Source: Methanothermococcus thermolithotrophicus DSM 2095 (GTDB lineage Archaea; AGJL01; Methanococci; Methanococcales; Methanococcaceae). From it: a stretch of DNA of 64,000 nucleotides. The position numbers and the translations under genes are program-made. How positions within the stretch are numbered: position 1 is the stretch's first letter; each line of letters begins with the position of its first letter. The notes below the pieces were generated by a model. It made no database searches. It was not told where the DNA came from and saw nothing but the letters and a program-made list of their open reading frames with translations. Positions 1 through 9,162 of this stretch are shown piece by piece. Location: positions 1,277,035 to 1,341,034 of the forward strand of contig NZ_OX296583.1 in the NCBI RefSeq assembly GCF_946463545.1, read 5' to 3'.

Positions 1-846
1 CCGGGAAGTTGTGGGAAATACATTGACACAAACAATAACGGCATTTGTGACCACAGTGAGCCAGCTCCTACTATGAGCGGAGCTCCGTCAAACATACTGC
101 CAACATTAACAACAAGTGAAGGAGTGATGTCCGAGGATATTATTGATAAATATGTTCCAACGCCAAGCAGTGAGTTGAAAAACTACACTATAAAACAGGT
201 ATGCGAAGAATACAACATAAGTCAGGATTGTTTAATTAATGCTTTAAAATCAAAAATAAATGAAATCAACGAAATGAGCAAGAGCTCTCCATCTGATGAA
301 ATACTGCTTACAGAGGAAATAATTGATGAATACATAACCATATCAGGAAGTGAGTTAAAGAGCTACACCATAAAACAAATTTGCGAAATGTATGGTATAA
401 ATCCAGAGGATTTAAAGAGAAATTTAGGTATAGCAGTAGATGATGATACCACATTCTATACAATTAAAAAAACCTATGGTATATCCCCATCAAAATCCAA
501 AGAGGCAATACTTAAATGTTTAATAGATGATGGAAAAGTCGTTTTGGACACCAACAAGGTTCAAGATTCTATTGATAAAAGTAATCAATTAAAAGAAACA
601 TTAATTAATGAATTAAACGAAGATACCACTTTAAATGAAATTAAAGAAGTTTATGGATTATCCCCAACTGACCTTAAAGAAGCAATACTTAACTGTATGA
701 TTGATGAAGGAATTGTAAGTATAAACCGTACCCAAAGTATCCCTGCTAATGACGATAATTTAAATACTTCTGAATCCATAATTGATAAAATAATAAAATT
801 CCTATTTACGGAAATAAATTTAAAAAATTTGTTTAAATTTAATTAA
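1..846 (+). CDS. C-terminal part of a repeat-rich protein with a Cys/Asp-rich N-terminal motif (5' truncated)
   Basis: The reading frame is open from base 1, so the gene starts before the window and the ATG at 73 is unlikely to be its start. The first codons read CGKYIDTNNNGICDH, a Cys-flanked Asp/Asn-rich motif resembling the Ca-binding D-x-N-x-x-G-x-C-D stretches seen in some methanogen Fe-S membrane proteins (inference). The rest is built of degenerate helical repeats: two copies around YTIKQVCEEYNI and YTIKQICEMYGI, and two shorter copies around TIKKTYGISPSKSKEAILKC and EIKEVYGLSPTDLKEAIL. They look like small helix-turn-helix units. It lies 41 bp before a small membrane protein gene and an ArsR regulator on the same strand, so probably one operon with the NapH-like gene at 1432. 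Function unknown. Confidence 0.7.
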   Translation, partial: PGSCGKYIDTNNNGICDHSEPAPTMSGAPSNILPTLTTSEGVMSEDIIDKYVPTPSSELKNYTIKQVCEEYNISQDCLINALKSKINEINEMSKSSPSDEILLTEEIIDEYITISGSELKSYTIKQICEMYGINPEDLKRNLGIAVDDDTTFYTIKKTYGISPSKSKEAILKCLIDDGKVVLDTNKVQDSIDKSNQLKETLINELNEDTTLNEIKEVYGLSPTDLKEAILNCMIDEGIVSINRTQSIPANDDNLNTSESIIDKIIKFLFTEINLKNLFKFN

Positions 847-887
847 ATTATTTTTACTCACTTTAACTTTTAATTGAGGTGAAGATA

Positions 888-1130
888 ATGTATTATGGTG
901 CTGGAAGTAATCACATGGGAGGAAATACTATGCAATCTATAACCGGACATTTTTTCGGATATGAATGGTATATAGTAATAATACTCTTGGTAGTTATTAT
1001 AATAATGTTGGCATATTTGATATTTAAAAAACCAAGTAGCGATATAGAATTGGCAAAAATAGAGAAGGATACTGTGGAAATAAAAGAAACGGTTAAGGAG
1101 TTGAAGAAAAAATGGGATGAAATCGAGTGA
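888..1130 (+). CDS. small single-TM membrane protein (80 aa)
   Basis: The ATG at 888 follows a good GAGGTGA ribosome-binding site; an in-frame start nine bases earlier lacks one. The protein has a short Gly/Met/His-rich N-terminus (MYYGAGSNHMGG), one strongly hydrophobic helix (about residues 25-47), then a charged, lysine- and glutamate-rich coiled tail. This gives a membrane-anchored protein with a short cytoplasmic coil. It overlaps nothing, and its TGA stop is 4 bp before the ATG of the ArsR-like gene, so the two are translationally close. I do not recognise the family. Context suggests an accessory part of the neighbouring polyferredoxin/redox operon. Confidence 0.65.
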   Translation: MYYGAGSNHMGGNTMQSITGHFFGYEWYIVIILLVVIIIMLAYLIFKKPSSDIELAKIEKDTVEIKETVKELKKKWDEIE

Positions 1131-1134
1131 TTTT

Positions 1135-1416
1135 ATGAATTTGGAAAAAACTGTTAAGATAGGGGATGCACTGTCTAACCCTGTAAGAATTAAAATAATT
1201 CATCTTTTGAATAAAAAACCCATGAATATTTATGAATTGGCAAAAACTCTAAATCTATCGAGACCTGTGATATATGCCCATTTAAAAAAACTGGAAGAAG
1301 CTGATTTAGTGGAAAGTGATTTAATATTGGATGAAGCTAGGGCTAAGAGAATATACAAATCAAAGGAATTTAAATTTTGCATAGACAATGATAAAATAGA
1401 TGGATTTTTTAAGTGA
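1135..1416 (+). CDS. ArsR-family winged-helix transcriptional regulator
   Basis: Small winged-helix DNA-binding protein of about 93 aa. It shows the ArsR signature: GDALSNPVRIKIIHLL, then IYELAKTLNLSRPVIYAHLKKLEEADLV for the recognition helix and the turn into the wing, and a basic wing (DEARAKRIYKS). I chose the ATG at 1135 because GAGTGA lies just upstream; another in-frame ATG at 1117 overlaps the previous gene and has no such site. No cysteine pair typical of metal-sensing ArsR proteins is visible, so the signal is unknown. It sits between a small membrane protein and a NapH-like polyferredoxin gene and probably controls this operon. Confidence 0.8.
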   Translation: MNLEKTVKIGDALSNPVRIKIIHLLNKKPMNIYELAKTLNLSRPVIYAHLKKLEEADLVESDLILDEARAKRIYKSKEFKFCIDNDKIDGFFK

Positions 1417-1431
1417 TATTAAAGTGATATT

Positions 1432-2143
1432 ATGGATAAACTACAAACTGTAAGAAAAATAGTCCAGTCGGCATTTTTTATAAAATTTGTAATCTTATCG
1501 GCGGTTCTTTCAAGCTTCTTCTGCCTGCATTTTTGGATATATTGAGCAATTTATATTGATGGGGAGTATTTATTTTGTTCCCGTTGTAATTGTAATATCA
1601 CTGCTAACAATAATTTTTGGAAGGGTATTTTGCGGTTGGATGTGTCCACTGGGTTTTATTTTTGATTTAACATATCGATTGAGGGTTAAATTATCAGGGT
1701 TAAAAAAACTTCCAGAAGTTCCAAAAAACATTCATAATAAATTAAAATACTTAAAATATGTTATATTGGTGTTATTCATCATATTAACATACCATCTTAC
1801 AACATACGTCTATTGTTCAGTATGTCCTATCGGAGCTCTCACAAACTTATCTGGAACTGTCATTTCATTTGTCGTTCTCATCGGATTTATAATATTGGGA
1901 TTCATATATCCTATGGCATTTTGCAGATATCTCTGTCCAATAGGGGCGTTGTTGGGTATTTTCTCACTGAAACCGGTTTTTAAATTAAAACTTAATAAAG
2001 ACAAATGTGTAAATTGTAAATTGTGTGAGAAAAAATGCCCAGTTCAGATAGAGCTCACTGAAAAAATAGAACAGCATGAATGTATAAGATGCTTTGAATG
2101 TAAAAGCGCCTGTAGAAAAGATGCAGTTAAATTTGGAAGCTAA
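1432..2143 (+). pseudogene. NapH-like membrane polyferredoxin, N-terminus broken by two frameshifts
   Basis: Membrane electron-carrier family with two CxxxCP-type motifs inside TM segments and a C-terminal pair of 4Fe-4S clusters. The intact part (from about 1556) shows GRVFCGWMCPLG, YCSVCPIGALTN, CRYLCPIGALLG, then CVNCKLCEKKCP and CIRCFECKSAC. The natural start is probably the ATG at 1432 (GTGAT site upstream), which encodes MDKLQTVRKIVQSAFFIKF and then runs to TGA at 1543. A second frame (about 1494-1556) encodes LIGGSFKLLLPAFLDILSNL, which is what should follow, and the third frame carries MGSIYFVPVV onward. So two small indels separate the N-terminus from the body. The alternative start at 1556/1559 has no ribosome-binding site. 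This is either a decaying gene or sequence errors. Confidence 0.6.
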
Positions 2144-2205
2144 TTATGAAACCCATATATCATGGTGGTTTTCAAATCCGTAGGAAAAATTAATATAAAT
2201 TTTAT

Positions 2206-4245
2206 TTATTTGTTAGCGATGTTACTTTCTCCAGGAGGTAAAACTCTAAGTATGTCTTCATCGTCCACGTTATACTCTTTAAACTCTTTTTTGAGCTCTT
2301 TAACAAGTTCTCCTTTTTTCTTTTTAAATGGTTTTAAAAGAACCCACTTCTTAAAGCTATTTTTAAGTGTATTTTGCGGTGCAGTTGTTAGTTTTTCTTC
2401 TCCACCGTATTCAACAATTCCAATTCCTAGTTCAAGAGGGACACTTCTTATGAAGTTTCTTTTACCTCTTATCACAAATGCTCCTTTTTTAAGGTATTCC
2501 CCACTTTCTGCAGTTTTTGATATTTGTTCAGGTTTTACCCAATAGACATCTGCACTACCTAAACCCAGTTTCCAGGCTTTTGAATGGGATACTGCAAATT
2601 TTGCAACTTCCTGCAAGGTATCTTCATCCACTTCTTTACCTTCTGTTTTAATGGCAGTAAATGGAGCTCCTTCCATAAGTGTGTGGAAAACTACGTCATC
2701 TTTTTCAAGGTATCTCTTTACGAGTGTTTCGTTTGTAGTTGCATCCTTACCTGCTATTACCAGATACCCGTTTATTACAGTCCATTTGAATTTTTCATAC
2801 CATTTTCTCTGTTTTCTCTCTTTCTTCTTTATACTTTCTTCTTTTTCCTTGAGAGTTTCCATTTCAGTTTCTTCTTTTTTCTTTAATTTGTTAAGTTTTT
2901 CTTCAGATAGTGTTATGGCGATTTTAACCCCTTTTATCTTATTTTTGAATTTTTTAGATTTGCTGTAATAAACATCTGCGTTTTCAAAGGCATTTTTTCT
3001 TATATCGAGTGAAACATTTTTTTCTATATGCTTATTTTCGTAATCAGCCGATAGTTTTAATACAATTTCTCCGTTTTTTTCGTTTATACTTACAACTTTG
3101 CTTAGAATTGGATGTTCTTTGTTCTCCTTAATTATCTTTTTTATATCCTCCCAATCCATTTTTTCTCTTGCTGACTTCAATGTGTTTAGTATTTCATCAA
3201 CTAAGGAATAGTTCGCATATATTAAATCTCCTTTTATCTGGCTTTCTTCTACTTGTTTTTCATATTTTTTAAGGGATTCAATCTGATTTTGTAGTATTCT
3301 CTCCTGTTTTTTTACCATTTTTTGTAATTTTGACTCTTCCTTTTTAATCTCTTTTTTTATTACGAATCCTGAGTAATAATCATCCAAGGCATTTAAAAAC
3401 TCTTCATAGTACTTTTTTTCATAGTTGGGAGGAAGATCTTCATATTTTTTTAATTCTATCGGGCTTATGTCGTGATAATTTCCATCTTTTAGTATTATGT
3501 GGGGCTTTTTTTCGTTGAACACTTTATTAAAAAATGCCTTAGTTCCTTCAAACAATTTTTTTATTTCCTCTTCTGATGGATTTACCGTTTTTTTATCGAC
3601 TTCTGCAGTTTCACATATTTCTTCTGCATAGACTCCCGCCAACCCAAATATTCTTGATACTACCCTAACACATTCTGTGTCCTTGTTTTCTTCCTTTTGG
3701 AATTCATCCTTAAAGAGCTCGTAAGCAATTGAGTATTCTAAATTAAATGGATTTAGATCTCTCTGTGGCGGGAATTTGTATATTTCCTTTGGAACTATTC
3801 TTCTCGTACTCCATCTTTCTATTTTTAATGGTAAAATGATTCTATCCTCTTTGTCGAGTATAATAACGTTTCCTTCTCCAAATAACTCGACTATTAATCT
3901 ATAAAGTGTTTCTCCCCACTGAAACGTGAATATAACTATCCTATCAAAATTATGTTGCTCTATTTTTGTTATTTTTATATTATTCAAGTATTTCCTAAGT
4001 AGCATTGCAAATGATGGAGGATTTTTAGGTTTTTCACGCTCGTACTCGGTCATGGTGATGTATTTGTACTTACCAATACCTATTGCAATCTCTCTTGTCC
4101 CAACTTCAGGAATATGAACCTTTAAAATCAGTTCTTTACCATCCTGGCTGTCTATTAAAAATGCCTTATCCAATTTTCCGTTCACCACCTTTTGGAGCTC
4201 TTTTACGGCAGCATGTATGTCAATGTTGGTCATTTCTGTTTTCAT
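2206..4245 (-). CDS. rqcH: RqcH/Rqc2/NEMF-family ribosome quality-control protein
   Basis: 679 aa, full length for the archaeal NEMF/RqcH family. This family binds the tRNA-loaded 60S/50S subunit after ribosome splitting and, in yeast and bacteria, directs C-terminal tailing of the stalled chain. The N-terminal NFACT-N domain starts NIDIHAAVKELQ, and the conserved Asp-Arg pair of the family is present (D101-R102, HNFDRIV). A long coiled-coil follows (about residues 290-350 and 440-480). The C-terminal NFACT-R/DUF814 domain has WYEKFKWTVINGYLVIAGKD. The start ATG has a clear GGTGAT site. It is divergent from argS across about 210 bp of AT-rich DNA. The role in archaea is inferred from homologues. 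Confidence 0.85.
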   Translation of the reverse strand: MKTEMTNIDIHAAVKELQKVVNGKLDKAFLIDSQDGKELILKVHIPEVGTREIAIGIGKYKYITMTEYEREKPKNPPSFAMLLRKYLNNIKITKIEQHNFDRIVIFTFQWGETLYRLIVELFGEGNVIILDKEDRIILPLKIERWSTRRIVPKEIYKFPPQRDLNPFNLEYSIAYELFKDEFQKEENKDTECVRVVSRIFGLAGVYAEEICETAEVDKKTVNPSEEEIKKLFEGTKAFFNKVFNEKKPHIILKDGNYHDISPIELKKYEDLPPNYEKKYYEEFLNALDDYYSGFVIKKEIKKEESKLQKMVKKQERILQNQIESLKKYEKQVEESQIKGDLIYANYSLVDEILNTLKSAREKMDWEDIKKIIKENKEHPILSKVVSINEKNGEIVLKLSADYENKHIEKNVSLDIRKNAFENADVYYSKSKKFKNKIKGVKIAITLSEEKLNKLKKKEETEMETLKEKEESIKKKERKQRKWYEKFKWTVINGYLVIAGKDATTNETLVKRYLEKDDVVFHTLMEGAPFTAIKTEGKEVDEDTLQEVAKFAVSHSKAWKLGLGSADVYWVKPEQISKTAESGEYLKKGAFVIRGKRNFIRSVPLELGIGIVEYGGEEKLTTAPQNTLKNSFKKWVLLKPFKKKKGELVKELKKEFKEYNVDDEDILRVLPPGESNIANK

Positions 4246-4456
4246 AACATCACCTAGTGATTTAATGATTTTAACATGATAATTTATTAATTATAATTGC
4301 CCTTAATTGTTGATGACAAAACTTTGATTAAGAATGACTAAAATCAAGTGTTTTAAATTCCAATTATGGTAAGGATTATATAAGTATTAAAATAATCAAC
4401 TATAAATTAATGTTAATCATGATATATAGGTAATGGAAACAGTGAGAGGAATTATT

Positions 4457-6172
4457 ATGGAAGTTGAGAAAAGAATACAGGAAACATTGGCAGAAAAAGT
4501 AACCGAATTAACAGGAAAAGAAATGGAAATAAGGCTGGAAGAACCTCCTTCAATCAATATGGGAGATTATTCAACGAATATAGCATTTAGACTTGCAAAA
4601 GATTTAAGAAAGGCTCCAAAGGTTATTGCAGAGGAAATAGCTAATTCACTTGAAATTGACGGAGTGGTAAAAATTGAAGCTCTAAACGGATATATAAACT
4701 TCTTTTTAGACTACAAGGACTTTTCAAAAGAAAATGCTGAAAAAATCTTAGAAGAAAAAGAAAACTTTGGAAAAGGAGAAAACAAAAACAAAAAAGTAAT
4801 ATTGGAACATACATCGGCAAACCCAAACGGTCCTTTCCATATCGGGCATGGTAGAAACATGGTTATAGGAGACAGTTTAAAGAGAATTTTAGATTTTGCA
4901 GGATACGACGTTGAAACACAGTACTATGTAAACGATATGGGAAGACAGGAAGCCATTGTTGTATTTGGAATTGAAAGATTTGAACTAGACAAAAACAAAA
5001 AACCTGACCATGCCATTGGAGAGGTTTATGTAAAGGCAAACAAACTCATAGAAGAAAACCCTGAGCTCGAAGATGATATACTGAACTTGATGAAGAATTA
5101 TGAAGAATCTTCTCAGAAAAATGAGGATAACGATATTGTTAAGAGATTCAAATTTGCAGTTGATTATGCTTTAAGCGGTTTTAAAGAAAGTCTGAAATCC
5201 TTAAATATCGAACACGATAAGTTTGTATGGGAAAGTGATTATGTTAGAAACGGAATGGTCAATGAAGTTATAGAAAAATTAATGGAAACAGGAAAAGTAG
5301 TAAAAGACGATGTATATAGGCTTGATCTTTCAGATTTTGGAATAGAAAAAAAGCTTGTATTGGCCAGATTAAATGGAACAAGTTTGTACTCAACAAGGGA
5401 TATTGCATACCACGTAGATAAAATGAAAAACTGCGATATTGGAATAAATATTTTAGGTGCAGACCACAAATTAACAGCTGAAATGGTAAACGCATCTTTG
5501 AAACTTTTAGGTTATAAAACACCTGAAATCGTATTCTATGAATTTATATCCCTTCCAGAAGGTTCAATGAGTACCAGAAGAGGAAGATTCATAAGCATGG
5601 ACGAATTGTTTATGGAAGCTAAGAAAAGAGCCATTGAAGAGATCAAAAAGAGAGGAATAGCTGATGATGAAGATGAAATCAGTGAGATAGCAAATAAAAT
5701 TGCAGTTGGAGCTGTAAGATACAACATAGTTAGAATATCTCCAGATAAACCAATGGTATTTAGGTGGGATGAAGCTCTTGACTTTGAAAAAGTTGGATGC
5801 CCTGTTATCCAGTATGCTCATGCAAGATGCTGTAGAATTTTAGAGAATGCAGTTGAATCAGAAAAAGAAAACCCTGAAAGTATGGATCTTTTTAACTATG
5901 AATTAAGTGAAGCCGAGAAGATTTTAATCAAACTCCTTTCAAAACTACCAAAAATCGTTGAAAAAGCTGCAGAAGTTAGGAAACCACAGATTGTGGCAAA
6001 CTATGCACTTGATGTTGCCCAGGCATTTAACAAATTCTATGGAAATTGTCCAGTATTGAAAGAAGAGGATATAATTGTGAAATATTCAAGAATAAAAATA
6101 GTAGAAGCAACAAAAATAGTTATAGAAAACACCCTGAACTTATTGGGCATCGAATGTCCTGGAAAGATGTAG
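4457..6172 (+). CDS. argS: arginyl-tRNA synthetase
   Basis: Class I aminoacyl-tRNA synthetase charging tRNA-Arg with arginine. The N-terminal add-1 domain (about residues 1-100) is followed by the HIGH signature in [13 protein letters not shown], the KMSKS-equivalent SMSTRRGR, and the C-terminal anticodon-binding domain ending in the family-typical [19 protein letters not shown] prefer the ATG at 4457, which follows GTGAGAGGA; an in-frame ATG at 4433 is preceded only by a close GGT. It stands alone on the + strand, divergent from the rqcH-like gene. Length (571 aa) is normal for archaeal ArgS. Confidence 0.93.
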   Translation: MEVEKRIQETLAEKVTELTGKEMEIRLEEPPSINMGDYSTNIAFRLAKDLRKAPKVIAEEIANSLEIDGVVKIEALNGYINFFLDYKDFSKENAEKILEEKENFGKGENKNKKVILEHTSANPNGPFHIGHGRNMVIGDSLKRILDFAGYDVETQYYVNDMGRQEAIVVFGIERFELDKNKKPDHAIGEVYVKANKLIEENPELEDDILNLMKNYEESSQKNEDNDIVKRFKFAVDYALSGFKESLKSLNIEHDKFVWESDYVRNGMVNEVIEKLMETGKVVKDDVYRLDLSDFGIEKKLVLARLNGTSLYSTRDIAYHVDKMKNCDIGINILGADHKLTAEMVNASLKLLGYKTPEIVFYEFISLPEGSMSTRRGRFISMDELFMEAKKRAIEEIKKRGIADDEDEISEIANKIAVGAVRYNIVRISPDKPMVFRWDEALDFEKVGCPVIQYAHARCCRILENAVESEKENPESMDLFNYELSEAEKILIKLLSKLPKIVEKAAEVRKPQIVANYALDVAQAFNKFYGNCPVLKEEDIIVKYSRIKIVEATKIVIENTLNLLGIECPGKM

Positions 6173-6208
6173 GATGACTAATTTAAATTTTATTTTTTTG
6201 GTGGTATT

Positions 6209-7630
6209 ATGGATATTGAAAGTAAAGAAAATTATGAATTACTGACCGTTAAGGTTAAGGATTTTGGTGTTATTAAAGAAGGAGAAGTTAAATTAAAACC
6301 TTTAACTATATTTTTTGGAAAAAATAATACTGGAAAAACATATATGGGGTATTTGATTTGGGGATTGGGAAATAATAATGCTAAGTATTTACTCAATATA
6401 AATAAAATTGATGAAAATTTTAAAGATAAAATATTGCCAGAATTAAAAGATATTATGGCTAATTCAAATGAAAATTTAGAAAATAACGAAATTAAAAAAA
6501 AGATAATTGAAATAAACAATTTGAAATATAAAATAAATGATAACTATATCAAACATATATTTGGAGATACTGAATTAAAAATCAATATACCTTATGGAGA
6601 AATTTCTTTAAGTAATATTGTTATTCATGGACAAGATATTATCGAAGATTTAGGGATGTGGAATATTGCAACGGCATTTATAAAATTGTTAGAAATACTA
6701 TTTAAAAAACAATCTAAAAATAGAAATGGAGAATTTGAAACTATAGATTTAGATGAAGATTTAAATTTTTTGATTGAAAATATAGTTTTAAAAAAATTGA
6801 CATTAGAGAGTAAAATTAGAGATAGTTTATTTATTCCAGCATCCAAGAGCGGGTTGGTTTTAGTAAATAAATATCTGGGAAAAGAGGCCATAAGTTCAAC
6901 ATTTGGTGAGGACAATAGAAAGTCAGAGCCATTACCAAAACCAATAGTGGAGTTTATAACTTCACTACCTGCATTTTCAGATAATTATAGTGAAAAAGTA
7001 AATGAGAAATATATTGATATTGTGGAATTTCTTCAAAATAATATTCTAAATGGAAAACTAACTTATGATAAAACTTTAAACAACATATCTTACCAACCAA
7101 ATAATAAAAATATGTCCTTACCACTGCAATATTCATCATCACTGGTTGTTGAAAGTTCCCCATTGATATTATACTTGGCATATTCAAATTATATTGATGA
7201 AGGCACCCTTTTAATCGTTGAAGAGCCAGAGGCACATTTGCATCCCGATGCACAAAGGATTTTTGCACGGGCAATAACTAAATTAATCAACAAAGGCATT
7301 TATGTTTTGTTAATAACACACAGTCCATATATCCTACAACAAATAAATAATAATATGAAATTACATTATTTGGAAAAAACAGATAAAGAAAAGTTAAATG
7401 CATTTTTAAATAGACATGATTATAAAGAAGATGAAATATTAAGTCCTGAAAAAGTTGCACCATATTTATTTGTAGATAAAGGAGATGGTGCTATAATAAA
7501 AGAATTGGAAATTATAGATGATGAGGGAATTTCTTATGAAGCATTTTATCATACATTGCTTGATTTACACAATGAAACAGAAGAGTTAAGAGATTTAATT
7601 GAGGGGGATGATGGAAACTTTGAAGAATGA
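6209..7630 (+). CDS. ABC/SMC-like AAA-type ATPase of a two-gene cassette
   Basis: 473 aa, starting at an ATG behind GGTGGT. The Walker A motif is GKNNTGKT (residues 37-44), preceded by the usual beta-strand KPLTIFFG. Near the C-terminus come Walker B TLLIVEEPEAHLHPDAQ and a switch histidine in VLLITHSPYIL, the AAA_15/AAA_21 layout. There is no long coiled-coil hinge and no TOPRIM domain, so it is not an OLD nuclease. The stretch between the motifs is very lysine/asparagine-rich. The last 20 bases overlap the next gene, so the two products are probably made together. ATPases of this type often power defence or toxin modules (PARIS, Septu, retron-linked ATPases). That role here is inference. 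No GAGCTC site occurs in either gene. Confidence 0.8.
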   Translation: MDIESKENYELLTVKVKDFGVIKEGEVKLKPLTIFFGKNNTGKTYMGYLIWGLGNNNAKYLLNINKIDENFKDKILPELKDIMANSNENLENNEIKKKIIEINNLKYKINDNYIKHIFGDTELKINIPYGEISLSNIVIHGQDIIEDLGMWNIATAFIKLLEILFKKQSKNRNGEFETIDLDEDLNFLIENIVLKKLTLESKIRDSLFIPASKSGLVLVNKYLGKEAISSTFGEDNRKSEPLPKPIVEFITSLPAFSDNYSEKVNEKYIDIVEFLQNNILNGKLTYDKTLNNISYQPNNKNMSLPLQYSSSLVVESSPLILYLAYSNYIDEGTLLIVEEPEAHLHPDAQRIFARAITKLINKGIYVLLITHSPYILQQINNNMKLHYLEKTDKEKLNAFLNRHDYKEDEILSPEKVAPYLFVDKGDGAIIKELEIIDDEGISYEAFYHTLLDLHNETEELRDLIEGDDGNFEE

Positions 7631-8234
7631 AATAGAGAAAATATTTAAAAAGGATTTAATATATAAACCAGAAAGAGTAGATAGCGAAGTAAAGGATAAC
7701 TACACAATTGTTAAAGTTAAAGAAAATGACCCTAAGGCAGATTTTAAAGAATTAAAAATTAAATTTTCAAGAGAAATTAGAATTTTACCTATTATAATTG
7801 ATAAAGACAAATACCACAATGTTTTTAATATTAAAGGGAATAAAAAATGCGAATGTGCAATTTTAGTAAAGGAAAATGATAACTATTATTTAACTCTTGT
7901 AGAAATGAAATCTACACTTAGAAATCTTAGAGTAAGTAATCTTAAAAAAATTAAAGAAAAATTTAAATGTTCTCTTTATGTATCGTTGATTATCTTAAAA
8001 CTTTTTGATATAAATCCAAAAAAATTTTATGGTTTAATCCCACATCCTAAAAAAGAAACAATATCTCCAACAACCTTTGATATTGCAAATAAACATGACA
8101 GTGACGAAAGAGAATTTTTAAAAGAATGGCAAAGTTCAAAATTAGAATTTGAATGGGTATATGGTAACAAAATAACACTACATAAAAAAGAATTTAATAA
8201 CGACTTTATAACTTGGAATGAAATAAACATATAA
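7611..8234 (+). CDS. unrecognised ExK-motif protein, likely effector partner of the upstream ATPase
   Basis: About 207 aa, translated from an ATG at 7611 behind GAGGGGG; two earlier in-frame starts (7599, 7608) sit inside or on the ribosome-binding site. It overlaps the ATPase gene by 20 bp. A central segment, CECAILVKENDNYYLTLVEM followed by K-S-T, has the strand-turn-strand pattern of PD-(D/E)xK folds, with E as the first acidic residue and E-M-K as the E-x-K. Downstream are KKFYGLIPHPKKE and an aromatic C-terminal tail (EFEWVYGNKITLHKK). No known family was recognised. The simplest reading is a nuclease-like or substrate-binding effector gated by the ATPase; this rests on motif shape and gene overlap only. 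Confidence 0.6.
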   Translation: METLKNEIEKIFKKDLIYKPERVDSEVKDNYTIVKVKENDPKADFKELKIKFSREIRILPIIIDKDKYHNVFNIKGNKKCECAILVKENDNYYLTLVEMKSTLRNLRVSNLKKIKEKFKCSLYVSLIILKLFDINPKKFYGLIPHPKKETISPTTFDIANKHDSDEREFLKEWQSSKLEFEWVYGNKITLHKKEFNNDFITWNEINI

Positions 8235-8249
8235 TGGAAATGTGAAACA

Positions 8250-8318
8250 ATGAAAATCCTAATTGATAATAAAGGAAAGGAAAGAGCAAAACACATCATG
8301 CATGAAAAACATGATTAA
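8250..8318 (+). CDS. possible 22-codon small ORF
   Basis: ATG at 8250 runs to TAA at 8318 and encodes MKILIDNKGKERAKHIMHEK plus two residues. It sits in the 94-bp gap between the ATPase cassette and the putative GINS gene, with GTGAAACA just before it. The composition is basic. It could be a small protein, a leader peptide or a gene remnant. No family is recognised and support is weak. Confidence 0.2.
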   Translation: MKILIDNKGKERAKHIMHEKHD

Positions 8319-8328
8319 ACGTGAGAAA

Positions 8329-8829
8329 ATGGATGTTTATGAGGTTTTATTTGAAAAATGCCTGGAATATGAAGTTTTATTGAATGAAAAGAAAATTCCA
8401 CTTTGGAAATTAAAAAAGGAAGATCTTGACAATGTTGATTTTGATTTGCCCTGGGAACATATACAGGATTTGGCTATTTACCTATACGAATTGAAAAGAG
8501 AACAGCAAAAGTCTAAGGAACTTTTAAAGTGCGATATTGATGAAATACTGGTGGGGATGGCTTTTTTGAAGTCTAAAAAATCAGGTTCTTTGATAAGTGA
8601 TGAACTAACTGGAATAAAAACCTGTTTAAATTATTTAAGTGAGCTCATAACTGCAAGGATAAACTGTATAGCGAGATACCATTACTTAATGAAGAATCCT
8701 GGCAACAGAAATATTTTTGATGACGTTATTCTGAAATTTCCACAAAAAAAGGATGTAAAGGTTAAAAATACTGAAGATTTGGAGAAAATAGTATTTAAAC
8801 TTAAAAATCTTGATTTTAACTATGATTAA
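8329..8829 (+). CDS. putative GINS-complex subunit (Gins51/Gins15-like)
   Basis: About 166 aa starting at MDVYEVLFEKCLEYE; the ATG at 8329 follows GTGAGAAA, while upstream in-frame starts have no site. The protein is mostly helical, with a mid-protein segment LPWEHIQDLAIYLYELKREQ and a helix LSELITARINCIARY, followed by a small C-terminal strand domain. This matches the size and pattern of archaeal GINS subunits, which link MCM to primase and GAN/RecJ in the replisome. The next gene downstream is MCM, which supports the call, since GINS and MCM genes are often neighbours in archaea. The assignment is by pattern and context and is not certain. Confidence 0.5.
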   Translation: MDVYEVLFEKCLEYEVLLNEKKIPLWKLKKEDLDNVDFDLPWEHIQDLAIYLYELKREQQKSKELLKCDIDEILVGMAFLKSKKSGSLISDELTGIKTCLNYLSELITARINCIARYHYLMKNPGNRNIFDDVILKFPQKKDVKVKNTEDLEKIVFKLKNLDFNYD

Positions 8830-8852
8830 TAATATGTCATTATTTCCTTGTA

Positions 8853-9160
8853 GTTTCGCTACAGTGGATGGAGCTCGCCCTATTTCATCCGGTGATTGAA
8901 TGAAAACCTAGGGTTTTCATAGCTCACCTTCGCTTCTCGACGAAACCTTCGGTTTCGTGAGTCTCGACAAAAACCAAAGGGTTTTTGTGAGTCAACAAAT
9001 TTCTTTGAAATTTGTCTCTACAGTAAATCCTTCGGATTTACTTCGACACTCAGGTGATTGAACAAAAATCATTTGTGATTTTTGTAGCTCACCTCATTTC
9101 ATTCGGTGATTGGACAAATCCCTACGGAATTTGTAGCTCACCTCATTTCATTCGGTGATA
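8853..9160 (+). repeat. cluster of at least seven small nested hairpin elements
   Basis: A 300-bp field of short palindromes joined by related linkers. Inner stems differ: atgaaaac/gttttcat, gaaacc-TTCG-type/ggtttc, aaaaacc/ggttttt, aaattt/aaattt, taaatc-CTTCG-gattta, acaaaaatca/tgatttttgt, acaaat/atttgt. The flanks repeat as TTCGGTGATTGA before a stem and TAGCTCACC after it, so GGTGA and TCACC form an outer stem around each inner hairpin. Several loops are CTTCGG, a hyperstable RNA tetraloop. The last copy contributes the GGTGAT directly upstream of the mcm start codon. The same family recurs at several other places in the window. Confidence 0.85.
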
Positions 9161-9162
9161 TC

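Noticed and set aside
2162-2968. Several plus-strand open frames opposite the rqcH-like gene
   Set aside because: They are antisense shadows of a well-supported minus-strand gene, rich in Phe/Ser as expected from reversed Lys/Glu codons.
6209-7630. OLD-family (Gabija GajA-like) nuclease
   Set aside because: There is no TOPRIM domain after the ATPase; the C-terminal 100 residues lack the acidic motifs.
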